A DNA stretch of 64,000 nucleotides from Porphyra umbilicalis (GCA_002049455.2 KV918830.1:219596-283595), one strand, 5' to 3'; positions 20,909-32,563 are shown, counted from the first letter of the stretch. Translations and numbers: made by a program. Notes: generated by a model not told the origin, from the sequence alone.

Positions 20909-21815
20909 TTATTCGAGCCCCCAGCGAGAGCCGGCTGCGAGGCGATATGAAGTGATAGAAGAGTGTCGACGAAAGCAGGTATCGTGGGCAAGGACGATAC
21001 GAGGGGCCGCAAAAGGGCACAAGTGGAATCGAATCGAGCTCTTGCGGTACGAGTGACACAGCTCGGCGGTAACAAGAAGTGGGCAGCCGGGCGACGAGGC
21101 CGTCAGGATTGCAACAGGACAGGACGAGTCAAGGGGACCACGCACGACGAAGCCAAGTCTATCGGTCGAAAGGTAGTAAGAGAGCAACATGCGCGCTTGA
21201 CAAAATGCAGGACGTCGATGCACGCAAGATCAGTTTCGCTCGTGCCCGCAGTCCGAGTCCGGATACGGGCCGCTGCACTGGCCTCATCGGAGATCTCCCT
21301 TAGTCTGGTGACTATTCTCATGTCTATCCATGCGACAGGTTCAGAGCTTTTGTCAAAGACCATCTTCCTTCCGCGAGGCTGATCGGATGGCAAAAAAGAA
21401 GTCAGATCATCCGCGAGTTGATCCGACGGTCAGTTTGGTGCTCGGTCTTTCGTTTGTTCTCGCGAACTATTCACCGAGCGGTCCAGGTCCGATCCTGATA
21501 TGATGCGCGGAACAGTTCTGAAGAACACGGGTACTGGAGCGCAAAAATAGTTCCCAGGTCATTCTGACTGAAAGGTTCTTTGTCTCATCCCATTCTAGTT
21601 AAAGGACCATATCAAGATAGATCCACGAAAGAACCGGAGGACTATTCTGCTTCGGTCCTGAGATCGTTACTGGATGATCTCAGAAATCGGTTATCGCGAC
21701 CACTACGATCGATGTGGCTGCAGTCGAAAAACGATCCCCAGAATTTTCCTCAGGAAACTTCGCGTTTGACACGAGGATTAAATAAGGAAGAGCGAGCAAC
21801 GCGCTGTGCTGCTGC
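20909..21815. other. Upstream flank of transposase copy B
   Basis: It matches 4975-5874 of copy A almost throughout, except for single-base changes and short indels. No gene is visible. It probably includes the transposase promoter and element end. Confidence 0.5.
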
Positions 21816-23670
21816 GGGGGGTTTCCAAGCGACTTTCGAATTGCAGAAAACTTCAAGCCGGCATATCTCGGAACGACCATGCTCAAGTGCAATGAGGATT
21901 CTATCGTAAACCGCCACATATGCTTCAGAGCAGAGAATAATGTGTGTGTTTATTCAACTATCAATGCCACGTAGATCCTTCCCGAAAGTTCTGGTCAAAA
22001 TGCCAGTTGTGATGCAAGTCGGAACCAGCACTGCACAGACCGGCTGGATCTCCGAAGGTTCCATTCATGACGCGGTCAGCCGCGGCTGTTCCACAAAAAT
22101 CCCACGTGCAGGAGGTCGTACAGTATTGGCTGACATCCGCCATCTGTGCGGATGGTCCCCTCTTCCACACAGACTACAGCTCAGAGGGTTGGGCCCGTGC
22201 GTGCGTGCACACCTTAGAGCACACCCAACAACGTCTCCCCCAAGTTCTGAAACCCCAAACGGAATATGCCACGTTTGCTTACGTGGAGGGCGGTGAGCGG
22301 CCCCCCATTTTTCTCATCCAAGAGGGCCCTCTGCCCTCCTGGAGTTACCGGAAACGAGGGCTACATGATCACCAGATGGGGAAAGTAAGATGGGGGATGC
22401 GCGCCCAGCAACGTTCGTCCCCAAGTGGTCCAAATTCGTGCATATCGTGAAGCAGTCTCGATGGCAAGACACACCGGACGAAAAGGCTGCCGTGCGGCAG
22501 AGATCGTCAGACAAAGTGTCTATGATCCTAGTGGAACCTTCCAAATCGCGGCAATAAAATACACTTTTGGCACACACGTCTGAAATAGAGAGACACGAAC
22601 CGTGAACATCGGACGAAGTGGTCGCACCACGCGTCCAGAGTCAGCATGGCGGGAGAAACTTGGCACACTTGTCTCAAACCCGAGTCTCACGGGACACAAC
22701 GGAGGTATTGGCATTGGTCGATGTTCCCTCAACGGGTGCGTGATGCGATGCGCTGTCGCGAGAAGCCCGAGTGGTGGACCGCGCGGTCCGTCCCGAAGCT
22801 CCATTCGGGTGCTTCCAGAAGCAACGGTGGCCGACGCCGTTCGTTGGACCAGGCGTTGGCAGTCCCTGGAGGTGGGCTGGTGCAAAAATCCATTGGGGCA
22901 GTATCGCTGGTCCGACGCCAGAAAACTGGTCCGATCCCGCAACCAGTCTCACGATTTGTTTGCTTGACATGGGGAAATATTGAAAAGGTTGTAGTCGTAT
23001 GGAGCCTTGTCATTGGCTCGCGGAATTGTTTAGAAAAACTCAGATGGGAGGCGGATTCGATGCGGCGAGGGGTCAGCCGGCCCGTGATCAGATTGTGTTG
23101 TTTCCTGTGTCCTGTGTGCCCCCCTTCCGCCCAACCGGTCATTTGGGGCCACCCCGTGACCACTGCGGATTGGGCGGGGGTGCGTGGAGGGCGCGCGGGT
23201 CACCGCGCATTGCGGCTGGGGAGGCGTCACCCGGGGTTCGTGTCCACCTCGGGCGCTCCGAAGACACCTCGTGTGTTTCGGGCCCGCTGAGGGCCTGCGC
23301 CCCGCCCCGCCCCCTCGTCCAGCGCGCACGAGGGGTCCCGGGGGCACGGTCGAGCACTGGTGCAGCTTACGGGGGCGCGCCGCCCTCCCGCCCTCGGGCC
23401 CAACGACCGCCTGCGCGACACCGATCACGTGCTTGCCGCCGGCGTGCCTGAGCCGAAGACGCCAACGGCTCCTGCCCCTCCTCCCCCTGCCCCACTCGTG
23501 CTGATTCTCTCCTTTTTGCCTCCCGCGCGCGCCTGTTGCAACCGACACGCCGCCGGTGTACCGCGAGCTCCGGCGGCGCGCCCATGTGCTCTGGTCACCG
23601 CTCCCCCCTTGTCCCCGTCTCCACCTCCGGCCTTCAAAAGCCGGCCTTTTTCCCCCCCCCCCTTTCCGAT
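21816..23670. other. No gene supported
   Basis: Sequence unique in the window. AATAAA-like strings occur near 22553 (+) and, reversed, near 21949, but open frames on both strands are short and without motifs. GC content and C/G tracts rise from about 23100 to the Gly/Pro-rich frame. Confidence 0.4.
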
Positions 23671-26293
23671 CATGACCCGTAAGCCGGACCGGAAGCGCGA
23701 CACGGAGCGTCGCCGTGACCAGCGTCGTCGCCATCAAGAGCGGCTCGCGGTGCTCGCGCGGTGCACGTGCTCCTGCCACGTCGCGGGCTGCCCACCTTGC
23801 TCAACGTCGGCCCCAGCACGCGGGGGGCCCGCGCTTCCTGTCTCTGGTAGCTGTGCGCCGCCGGCTGGCCAAGGACCGCCGGTAGCTGGCGGCGCGTGGG
23901 TGCCGCCGCCCAACGCTACACCGAACCAGGGCGGCGGCAATTGGGCCGGGGGGGCGGGACGGTCGTCACTGCCGGCGCGCGGCAGCTGGGGACCGGGACC
24001 AAAGTTTGATCCCAACCAAGGTGGCGGACATTTGGGAGGGGGAGCGGGACGGGCGTCGCTGCCGCCGCGTGACGAGTGGGTGCCGCCGGCTCCTTGGAAG
24101 GGCGATCAAGCCGGCGGCCGTTGGGAGCAACCGCCCGACGGCAACGGCGGACACGTCGGTCGGGGGTGGCATATGGGCGGCCGTCGAGTGTCTCCTCGCC
24201 GCTGTGGCTGGGCGTCGCCGGCTGGTCGGTCTTCTCAAGCCGGCGGCCACTGGGAGCCGTCGTTCTAACCGGACCACGACTACGGCGGCCGGGGACGGGA
24301 CTCGCGGGACAGGGACGGATCTCCCCGCCGCGACGTGTGGGCGCCGCCGGGCTCTCAAGGTCAAGGAGATCAACAGCCCGGTGGCCACGGCGGCGGTGGC
24401 TTCCATCCCAATCGCCAGCATTCGCCAAGGCGGAACTGGGTGCCGCCGGGCGGGCAGCGTCCCCATCAGCCCGGCGGCTTTGGGCCACTGAGCGAGGATT
24501 GGTGGCCGCCGGGTGGCCAAGAAAGTCGTCAAGCCGGCGGCCGCACTGCACGCCACGACAACTGGGGGCCGCCGGGTGTTCAAGCAAGACGTCAATCCGG
24601 CGGCCACGCGACGCGCCAAGACAACTGGGGGCCGCCGGGATGTCACGCAAGTCGTCAAGCCGCCGGCCACGCGGGACCCTACAACAACTGGAGGCCGCCC
24701 GGTGGAGGACCCCCCGAGACCGGCGCCTTTGAGCCGATCCGCGACAATTGGCAGCCGCCGGTCGGTGGCAGACTTCCGGACGCCGGCGGCTACGGTGCGC
24801 GTCGGGGGCACTTCGGCGACGGTCCAGCGCCGCCGGCTGCTGCCCAATCGCCGCTAGCCGGCTGCGGCGCGTCACCGGCCGCCGGTACCGGCGGCGACGC
24901 GCGCCGCACAGACGGACAAGTGCCGCCGGCAGCTGCTCCATTCCCGCTCGCCGGCGGGGGCGGATCGCTTCGCGCCGGCAGCGGCTCGTCACCGGCCGCC
25001 GGTACCGGCGACGACGCGAGCCGCACAGACGGACAAGTGCCGCCGGCTGTTGCCTCGTCCCCGCTCGCCGGCGGCGGCGGATCGCCTCGAGCCGGCAGCG
25101 GCGCGTCACCGGCCGCCGGTACGGGGGGCGACGCGCCCCGCGTGAACGGACAAGTGCCGCCGGCTGTTGCCCAACCACCGCTTGCCGGCGGCGGCGCGTT
25201 ACCGGCCGCCGGTACCGGCGGCGACGCGCCCCGCACCGACGGACAAGTGCCGCCGGCTGTTGCTCCGTCCCCGCTCGCCGGCGGCGGCGGATCGCCTCGA
25301 TCCGGCGGCGGCGCATCACCGGCCGCCGGTACGGGGGGCGACGCGCCCCGTGTAAACGGAGAATTGCCGCCGGCTGTTGCCCAACCACCGCTTGCCGGCG
25401 GCGGCTCGTCACCGGCCGCCGGTACTGGTGGCAGCGCATCACCTGCCGGCGGCACGGGCGGCGACGCGGCCCGCGCGAACGGACAAGTGCCGCCGGCTGC
25501 TGCCCAATCGCCGCGAGCCGGCCGTGGCGCATCACCGGCCACCTGTACCGGCGGCGTCGCGCCCCGCCCCGACGGGCAAGTGCCGCCGGCCCGTGCCCCA
25601 TCCCCACTCGCCGGCGGCGGCGGATCGCTTCGAGCCGGCGGCGGCGCATCGCCGGCCGCCTGTACCGGCGGCGACGGGCGCCGCACCGACGGACAGGTGC
25701 CGCCGGCTGCTGCCCCGTCCCCGCTTGCCGGCGGCGGCTCATCAGCGGTCGCCGGTACCGGCGGCGACGCGCCCCGCACCGACGGACAAGTGCCGCCGGC
25801 TCGTGCTCCATTCCCACTTGCCGGCGGCGGCGGAGCGCCTCGCGCCGGCGGCGGCGCATCACCGGCCGCCGGTGCGGGGGGCGACGCGCCCCGCGTGAAC
25901 GGACAAGTGCCGCCGGCTGTTGCCCAACTACCGCTTGCCGGCGGCGGCGCGTCACCGACCGCCGGTACCGGCGGCGGCGCATCACCGGCCGCCGGCACGG
26001 GCGGCGACGCGGCCCGCGCGAACGGACAAGTGCCGCCGGCTTCTTCCCAAGCAACGCTTGCCGGCGGCGGCGCATCAACGGCTGCCGGTACCGGCTGGGA
26101 CGCGCGCCGTACCGACGGACAAGTGCCGCCGGCTGCTGCTTCGTCCCCGCCCGCCGGCGGCCGCTCATCACCGGCCGCCGGTACCGGCGGCGACGCGCTT
26201 CGCACGATCGTGCAGGTGCCGCCGGCTGCTGCGCAACCACCGCCAGCCGGTGGCGGCGCATCACCTGCCGGCGGCGGAGGCACGTCCGTCTAG
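23671..26293 (+). pseudogene. Gly/Pro-rich low-complexity protein frame, broken by one TAA
   Basis: A plausible start MTRKPDRKRDTERRRDQ at 23671 opens a basic N terminus with a Cys-rich CTCSCHVAGCPPCS stretch, followed by hundreds of residues of WxPPGG-type and then GTGGDAPRTDGQVPPA-type repeats. TAA at 24266-24268 is the only stop before 26291; coding character (PDHDYGGRGRDSRD...) resumes in the same frame. It directly precedes the SANT-like gene and may be a third gene of the Harbinger element, or a non-coding minisatellite that stays open by composition. No function can be given. Confidence 0.4.
24830..26290. repeat. GCCGGC-rich minisatellite
   Basis: Units built from ACCGGCGGCGACGCGCCCCG, GACGGACAAGTGCCGCCGGC and CGCTTGCCGGCGGCGG recur about a dozen times, at roughly 80-140 bp spacing with internal insertions. 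The palindromic core CCGCCGGC/GCCGGC is shared with the 144-bp array and with the transposase C-terminal repeats to the right. Confidence 0.8.
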
Positions 26294-26316
26294 GCGGTCG
26301 CCGGGGCGGGCGGTTC

Positions 26317-27642
26317 ATGCCCCCTTCCCCACCTGTGGGTGGCGGCGGGGGCGCCGACCTGCTTGCCGCCACCTACGCGCCGGCTGCCATGGGGACTGGG
26401 CCTGGCTGGACGGACGTGGAGCGGGTGGCTCTCAGCCGGGCCTATCTGTCTACATCATTGGACGCTGTGAAGGGGTCGGACCAGACTGGGACAACCTTTT
26501 GGGCGGAGGTGGTCGGGGAGTCGAAGCGCCTATTGGCCGGTCGCCCTGGCGCTCGACGGCGTACCGAGCGCGGTGTCGGGGGGGTGCAGAAGCAGTGGGA
26601 CAAGATCCGGAGAGGGGTGAGCGAGTTTGGCTTGCACTACTTGGCCGTTAAGCGGCTGTCGCTGACAGGCAACCCGAGCGACGAGGATCTGATCAGCGCC
26701 GCTGTGGCGCGCTTCTGCGGGCTCCACATTTACGAGGCGATGCGGAAGGACCGGGCATCTGACAAGGCGAAGGGCAAGACAACGAAGCGGAAGGCGAAGC
26801 AGACGACCTGCCCGTGGGTGTCGTGTTGGCGGGTGTTACGTCACGTCGACAAGGTTAGCGGCGCCGCCGGGGCCGCCGCCGCAGACGGCGGCGCTGGCGG
26901 CGCCGGCTCCTCAAGCGTGTCTGCCGGCGGCCGTGCCTCCCCAAGCGACTCGGACGAGGAGGAGAACGGGCCGCCGGCGGCGGGTGCCTTCCAGTCACGT
27001 CCGCGCGGTTCCCAGGCGGCCAAGCGGGAGATGAGTGAGGACATCCGCGCGTCGCGGACACTCAAGGACAGCTCGGACGCTCTGCTGGCGCTGGCGCGGG
27101 CAACGACGGAGCGGACAACTGTGGCGTTTTTCAACACCGCGGAGATGCGCGACACCCCCGAGGCGATTGACTTCCGCAAGATGCACGCGCGCAAGCTGAT
27201 GGCGGCGGCTGGCATGGACTTGTCCTCGTCCCCGCCGGCGCTGTCGTCGGGCCCGGCGGGGACGGCCGCCGCCTTGGCGACGGACGCGGGATCGTCGACC
27301 GCACTGGCGGCCGTGTCCGAGGTGCATCCGCCGCCGCTGGCCGGCAACAAGCCGGCGGCAGTCGAGTCCGATGTGCAATCGCCGCCGGCGTCTGGGCACA
27401 ACACGCCGGCGGCGCCTGCGACGACAGATCCTGTTCCCAAGTCGACCGGCCGAGGAAGGCCGAGCCGTGGCGCTCGGTCCCAGGTGACGAAGCAGGCGAA
27501 GGCGGCGGCAGCACTTGCTGCCGCGTCGACTACTTTGGATGACGACGATGAGGTGTACTTGGTGCCCATGCACCACGACAAGGCGGCGGACGACGCCGAC
27601 TGTGCTGTTCAAGAGGCCAGTGGGGACGATGACCATTTCTAG
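26317..27642 (+). CDS. Myb/SANT-like (trihelix-type) DNA-binding protein of the PIF/Harbinger element
   Basis: Harbinger transposons encode a Myb/SANT-like partner that helps the transposase enter the nucleus and bind element ends. From the ATG at 26317 the 441-residue product has a Gly-rich lead, then WTDVERVALSRAYLSTSLDA (about 28-47), VKGSDQTGTTFWAEV and QKQWDKIRRGVSEF, the spaced aromatic pattern of this domain. A basic KAKGKTTKRKAKQ stretch near 150 may be a nuclear signal. The middle is acidic Ser/Asp/Glu-rich, followed by RDTPEAIDFRKMHARKLMA, a C-terminal helix common in these proteins, and a tail with a GRGRPSRG AT-hook-like motif. The frame is open farther upstream, but only through repeats. 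It converges with the transposase, with the minisatellite between. Confidence 0.7.
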   Translation: MPPSPPVGGGGGADLLAATYAPAAMGTGPGWTDVERVALSRAYLSTSLDAVKGSDQTGTTFWAEVVGESKRLLAGRPGARRRTERGVGGVQKQWDKIRRGVSEFGLHYLAVKRLSLTGNPSDEDLISAAVARFCGLHIYEAMRKDRASDKAKGKTTKRKAKQTTCPWVSCWRVLRHVDKVSGAAGAAAADGGAGGAGSSSVSAGGRASPSDSDEEENGPPAAGAFQSRPRGSQAAKREMSEDIRASRTLKDSSDALLALARATTERTTVAFFNTAEMRDTPEAIDFRKMHARKLMAAAGMDLSSSPPALSSGPAGTAAALATDAGSSTALAAVSEVHPPPLAGNKPAAVESDVQSPPASGHNTPAAPATTDPVPKSTGRGRPSRGARSQVTKQAKAAAALAAASTTLDDDDEVYLVPMHHDKAADDADCAVQEASGDDDHF

Positions 27643-27689
27643 TCCCTGTAATGTTTGATGTGTATGTGCTTTGTTCTTTAGCGTGCCAA

Positions 27690-29485
27690 AGGTTTTTTTT
27701 CCCCGTTGGGCAGGGGTTTTTTTCCTACTTCTGTGCACCGCGCATCCTACCACGAATGCGCAACACCCCTCGTGGATCCCCTGCATTCCCTGCCACTGAA
27801 GATTACCTCGCACAAACACTGGCGACGGGCGCTACACCCCCCGCACATGTCGGCGCACGGACGCCGGCGGCAACATGCCCGGTCCCTGCCGCACTCCAAA
27901 CACCCGCCGCCGGTCTTGTCAACACCGGCGGCGGAGCAGTCCCACGTAGACGTCTCCCTTCCCCGCCCCCCCCCCCCTAAACGCAGAGCCGCCGCCGGCC
28001 TTACCGACACCAGCGGCGACACACCAGCACCCCTCTCCGCCTGACACGCCCGCCGCCGGTCTTGCCAACGCCGGCGGCGGAGAACTCACACGTGGACACC
28101 CCCCGTGCCCGCCCCCCCCCCAACACGCAGAGCCGCCGCCGGCAATACCGACGCCGGCGACGACACACCAGCACCCCGTCCCGCCTGACACGCCCGCCGC
28201 CAGTCTTGCAAACGCCGTCGGCGGACCAGTCACAAGTGGACGGCCCCCATGCCCACCCCCCCTCAACACGCAGAGCCGCCGCCGGCAATACCGACGCCGG
28301 CGGCGACTCACCAGCACCCCTCCCCGCCTGACACGCCCGCCGCCAGTCTTGCAAACGCCGGCGGCGGACCAGTCACAAGTGGACGGCCCCCATGCCCACC
28401 CCCCCTCAACACGCAGAGCCGCCGCCGGCAATATCGACGCCGGCGGCGACACACCAGCACCCCTCCCTGCCTCACACGCCCGCCGCCAGTCTTGAAAACG
28501 CCGGCGGCGGACCAGTCACAAGTGGACGCCCCCCATGCCCACCCCCCCCTCAACACGCAGAGCCGCCGCCGGCAATACCGACGCCGGCGGCGACACACCA
28601 GCACCCCTATCCGCCTGACACGCCCGCCGCCGGTCTTACCAACGCCGGCGGCGAAGAATTCACACGTGGACGCCCCCCGTGCCCGCCCCCCCCCCAACAC
28701 GCAGAGCCGCCGCCGGCAATACCGACGCCGGCGGCGACACACCAGCACCCCTCCCCGCCTGACACGCCCGCCGCCAGTCTTGCAAACGCCGGCGGCGGAC
28801 CAGTCACAAGTGGACGCCCCCCGTGCCCGCCCCCCCCCCAACACGCAGAGCCGCCGCGGCAATACCGACGCCGGCGGCGACACACCAGCACCCCTCCCCG
28901 CCTGACACGCCCGCCGCCAGTCTTGCAAACGCCGGCGGCGGACCAGTCACAAGTGGACGCCCCCCATGCCCACCCCCCCCTCAACACGCAGAGCCGCCGC
29001 CGGCAATACCGACGTCGGCGGCGACACACCAGCACCCCTCTCCGCCTGACACGCCCGCCGCCGGTCTTGCCAACGCCGGCGGCGGAGAATTCACACGTGA
29101 ACGCCCCCCGTGCCCGCCCCCCCCCCAACACGCAGAGCCGCCGCCGGCAATACCGACGCCGGCGGCGACACACCAGCACCCCTCCCCGCCTGACACGCCC
29201 GCCGCCAGTCTTGCAAACGCCGGCGGCGGACCAGTCACAAGTGGACGCCCCCCGTGCCCGCCCCCCCCCCAACACGCAGAGCCGCGGCCGACAATACCGA
29301 CGCCGGCGGCAATCCGCCCCTTTCCATGCCCGCCGCACACGTGCGCCGCCCGTCTCGCCAACTCCAGCGGCGGGGCAGTCACATGCAGACGTCGACCCTG
29401 TCCGCCGCCTCCCCAAAAGATCCTCTCCTGACGACGTTATCGAAGGAAAAAAAAACCCTGCGCAGCAGGGAAAAAAAAAAAACCT
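27690..29485. repeat. Inverted T-tract signals at the 3' ends of the two convergent Harbinger genes
   Basis: Just after the SANT-like stop, 27690-27725 reads AAAGGTTTTTTTTCCCC...GGGTTTTTTTCC. Near 29445-29485, just after the transposase stop, the reverse complement has the same layout, AAAGGTTTTTTTTTTTTCCC...CAGGGTTTTTTTTTTCC. They may be matched 3' processing or termination signals, or arms of a foldback structure around the 144-bp array. Confidence 0.6.
27880..29335. repeat. 144-bp minisatellite, about ten units
   Basis: The phrase GACACGCCCGCCGCC starts at about 28043, 28187, 28330, 28473, 28617, 28761, 28904, 29048 and 29192, a period of 143-144 bp. Units contain two GCCGGCGGC cores and C tracts. 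Because 144 is a multiple of three, long frames exist on both strands, but these are composition artefacts with no start context or domain. Confidence 0.92.
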
Positions 29486-29486
29486 T

Positions 29487-31601
29487 TCATACCCTCACGT
29501 AGGGCGCAAGAAGCGTGCTTCTCTCCACCCACACGTGTTCAGCAAGGTCATGCCTCAGGCGTTCGTGCTCCTCCTCGTCCCGTGCCTCCGCCCAAGCGTT
29601 CAGCGCGTGGCCAAAACTTCCGGCAGGAAGCGTGCCGGCCGGCGCGATGACAGGGGCGGCCACACCCGCTGGCGGGCCGTCGCTGCTCCCAGGACTGTTC
29701 GCATTGCTCTGTGGACTGCCTCCAGCCGCACCGCCGCCGGCGGCGTGGCTGCCTCCGCCTCCCGTCGGATCCGTCCCACCGCCCCCACCACTAGCGGCCC
29801 CGCCGCCGGCAGCGCCAACACCGGCGCCTTGGCTGCTACCATCAGCTATCATACCCGTCCCACCGCCCCCACCCCCACCAGCCCCGCCGCCGGCAGCGCC
29901 AACACCGGCGGCTTGGCTGCCACCATCAGCTATCATACCCGTCCCACCGTTCCCACCCCCACCAGCCCCGCCGCCGGCTGCGCCAACACCGGCGGCGGGA
30001 GCACCACCATCAGCCATCATACCCGTCCCACCACCGCCACCCCCACCAGCCCCGCCGCCGGCTGCGCCAACACCGGCGGCGGGAGCACCACCATCAGCCA
30101 TCATACCCGTCCCACCACCGCCACCCCTACCAGCCCCGCCGCCGGCTGCGCCAACACCGGCGGCGGGAGCACCACCATCAGGACCCAAACCTGTCTCACC
30201 ACCGTCACCCCCACCAGCCCCGCCGCCGGCTGCGCCAACACCGGCGGCGGGAGCACCACCATCAGGACCCAAACCCGTCCCACCACCGCCACCCCCACCA
30301 ACCCCGTCGCCGGCCGCAGCGCCGGCCGCACTACCGGCCGCGGCCGGGATCTCAGCAGCCCCGTTCCCCACGCCCTCGGCTCCGGCACCGACTGCGCCTC
30401 CGCCGCCGCTACCGCCGGCCGCCGCCTGGGCAGCGGCGGCCATTCGAGAGCGTGACACGTACCCATCGCGTCGCTTCTCCGTCACCATATTGTGTAAGAT
30501 AGCCACCGCCTTCGCGACGGTGACCATTGACTCGACGGTGACATGCCGTGCGGGGTGTAAAGCGATGTGGAAGCGTGCAGTGAGAACGGCATATAGCCGT
30601 GCCACATCTTTCCTCAAAGCTTCTTGGAGCCGGTTGAATGTCGTCTCAACTTCTGTGGTGGGGTCGGGGAACGGAGACACGAAAAATGCAAAGGGAGGGT
30701 AAATTCCATCAACCAGATAACACAAGAGCGTGCGGGTGGTGCCGTTAGCTGTGTATGAAAACGTACGAGGCGGCCACTCGCCTCCCGTCACAGACAAATA
30801 CAGAGGGGAAGCATGCATAACATTGAGGTCATTCTGAGAACCAGGGCAACCAACAAACAATTGCCTTATCCATAGGTCCTCATCGCAAACAGTTTCCATT
30901 ACCACAGAGCGTTTGCCGTGCCGATTCTGCTACATGCCGGCAAACGCCTTGGGGCAGTTCGCCCACTCCCAATGGCTGCAGTCCAGCGATCCCATACACC
31001 CAGGCAAACCCCGTTGCGCATTGCGCTCCAGGATACGCTCCAGCTCGGCCGGAGTGGGGGGACGCAAATAAGCCGGACCCAACTCATCCACAATGAAACG
31101 TAGAAGCTCTCGAATAGACATAGCTATGGTCGATGCGGACAAACGAACGTATTCATCAGTTCGATCGGGCGCCTCTCCGTACGCAATCACTCGGAAAGCA
31201 GCCACCACCTTTTGCAAGGGGTGTGCCTGCGGTCTGCCCGTCGCGTTAATACGTTGCGCAAAGAAGGGGCGACCCTTCACGGCGTGGTAGATACGCAAGA
31301 ACACTGACCTGGGCACACGGAACCGTCTCTCAAAGTCCGCCTCGTCGTATACGGGAGGGGAGCCGTCCAATCCAAAATAGTCCCTCAAAATAGCTCGCAA
31401 ACCTGATCGAAAATCACGGTTCTTGTTCGGCCGGCGACCAGGCACAGACCGAATATACCGCCGCCGGCCGAGCCGCGACCGGCGGATGCGACGACGATAG
31501 CGCCACAGCGCCTGCATGTGGGCCGCCACCGCGGTGGCAACTTCGCCGTCCATGGGGTCCGCCAGCATCGCATCCGCAGAAACGTCGAGTGGATCGTCCA
31601 T
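29487..31601 (-). pseudogene. PIF/Harbinger transposase (DDE) with one in-frame TAG
   Basis: From ATG at 31601 the protein has the N-terminal helix-turn-helix region, then GSLDCSHWEWANCPKAFAGM (first catalytic Asp in the LDCSHW motif), TAG at 30930-30932, and in the same frame VVMETVCDEDLWIRQLFVG, GCPGSQNDLNVM (second Asp), YLVDGIYPP, EALRKDVARLYAVLTARF (Glu/RKD motif) and AILHNMV. This is the DDE_4 layout of plant and protist Harbinger transposases. The C terminus adds about 240 residues of Gly/Ala/Pro repeats and a helical end. The nonsense codon removes two of the three catalytic residues unless read through. The only other copy here (5875-6299) stops earlier, so the ancestral residue is unknown. 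Confidence 0.85.
29780..30345. repeat. About 75-bp repeats encoding the Gly/Ala-rich tail of the transposase
   Basis: Units such as ACACCGGCGGCGGGAGCACC followed by CACCATCA and CCCGTCCCACC recur six or seven times. They encode GGGAPAAGVGAAGGGAG-type repeats on the minus strand and share the GCCGGC core with the arrays to the left. Confidence 0.8.
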
Positions 31602-32563
31602 CGTGGGAAGAAGACGGTGTCGTCGACGGTGACGTCGTCCGTGGACACGGGCGTCGCGACGCGCCTGTCGCCGTCACACAATCACGCCGCGGGGCGCCAA
31701 AAGGACCTCGTCCCACTGCCCCCTCCGACAGGCCCACAAGTTTATCCCATCTCCCAGCCTCCAATGTCCCCAACCCCCCGCCGCGAGCACGGACAGAATA
31801 GATCTCGCGAGGCTGCGGAAACCAGGGCCTGGGGATACCGCCGCCGTGCCCTGATTCACGCTGTGCGCGCCACCGAGAGCGGCAGCTGAGCGACCCACCG
31901 CACCCCCAACGTGCGTCGAATGGGGGGTCCTGAAACGGTCAGACTCGTTCAGGCTTTTCTGGGTCTCGATAGTGATCGCCGAGATCGTAGACGGCCCCGG
32001 AAAGCGCCAGTATCGGGCCGTAAGATTTCAAATCTGATCATGCCACGCGAGCTCGTTTTCCGAAAGGAACTGAATCTGCAACAGCCAATGGCACGCCAGG
32101 AAAAAATGGGGAGGAGCAGCGGGTCCCCCCAAATCGGGGAGAAAATGGGGGACGGGGGCGCCTCCCCCCATTTCTCACGCATGAATGTCCGAGGACTTGT
32201 CCGATTTAGATTAACTGTATTCAAGTTCTATCTGAGCGTTTTGGGGTGCCTGACGTTGCTGTGGGACCCTCCCCATCCCCAAGAGCTGAAATTAAGGCAC
32301 GTGGCACATTTATGAGACACGTTTCTGACACGTCAGCATATTTGAACTTGGGGAAGTCGTTGTTGGGTGTGCTCTTAGCACACACACGCCCACACGACTG
32401 TTGATCGGGGATGCTGCCATACGGACGCCGAGGATGCTCCTGGATCACGGGTGCTTCCAGATCCTTCGTGGCCTCCGCCCCACGGGCAGCCGCAAAGGAG
32501 CGAGCACAGTCGTTTCGCTCTCCTGAAGTCTGGCTCTGGCTCTTGTCCCATCGCCGCCTGAAG

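Larger units (their letters stand above)
15648..21815. mobile_element. Copy B of the JmjC + Tnp2-like transposase module (minimum extent)
   Basis: The two genes are convergent, 218 bp apart, both uninterrupted. From about 16340 rightward the block matches copy A (1-5874), which shows the pair moves or duplicates as a unit. The true left boundary could be at the 84-bp array near 9.7 kb if the large gene belongs to the same element. The right boundary is at or beyond 21815. I could not find CACTA-type termini by eye. Confidence 0.7.
26317..32268. mobile_element. PIF/Harbinger DNA transposon (minimum extent; left end unresolved)
   Basis: A SANT-like gene (+) and a DDE transposase (-) are convergent, the standard two-gene set. 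The right end is set by the shared break with the fragment at 5875-6963: both stop being alike right after GTGGGACCC (32268 here, give or take two bases). I could not locate the matching left terminal repeat; it should be left of 26317 and perhaps left of the Gly/Pro-rich frame at 23671. Confidence 0.7.

Noticed and set aside
22300-22420. Left terminal repeat of the Harbinger element (CCCCCCATTTTTCTC and CAGCAACGT resemble the right end).
   Set aside because: The matches are 9-15 bases, out of order and without a target duplication.
24748-26316. A 500-residue Arg-rich protein frame upstream of the SANT-like domain.
   Set aside because: It is a shadow of the GCCGGC minisatellite; frames are open on both strands and only the part from 26317 has protein-like composition.
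28249-30455. Long Pro/Ala/Thr-rich frames on the plus strand through the 144-bp array and antisense to the transposase.
   Set aside because: They follow the period of the array and run opposite to a clear DDE transposase.
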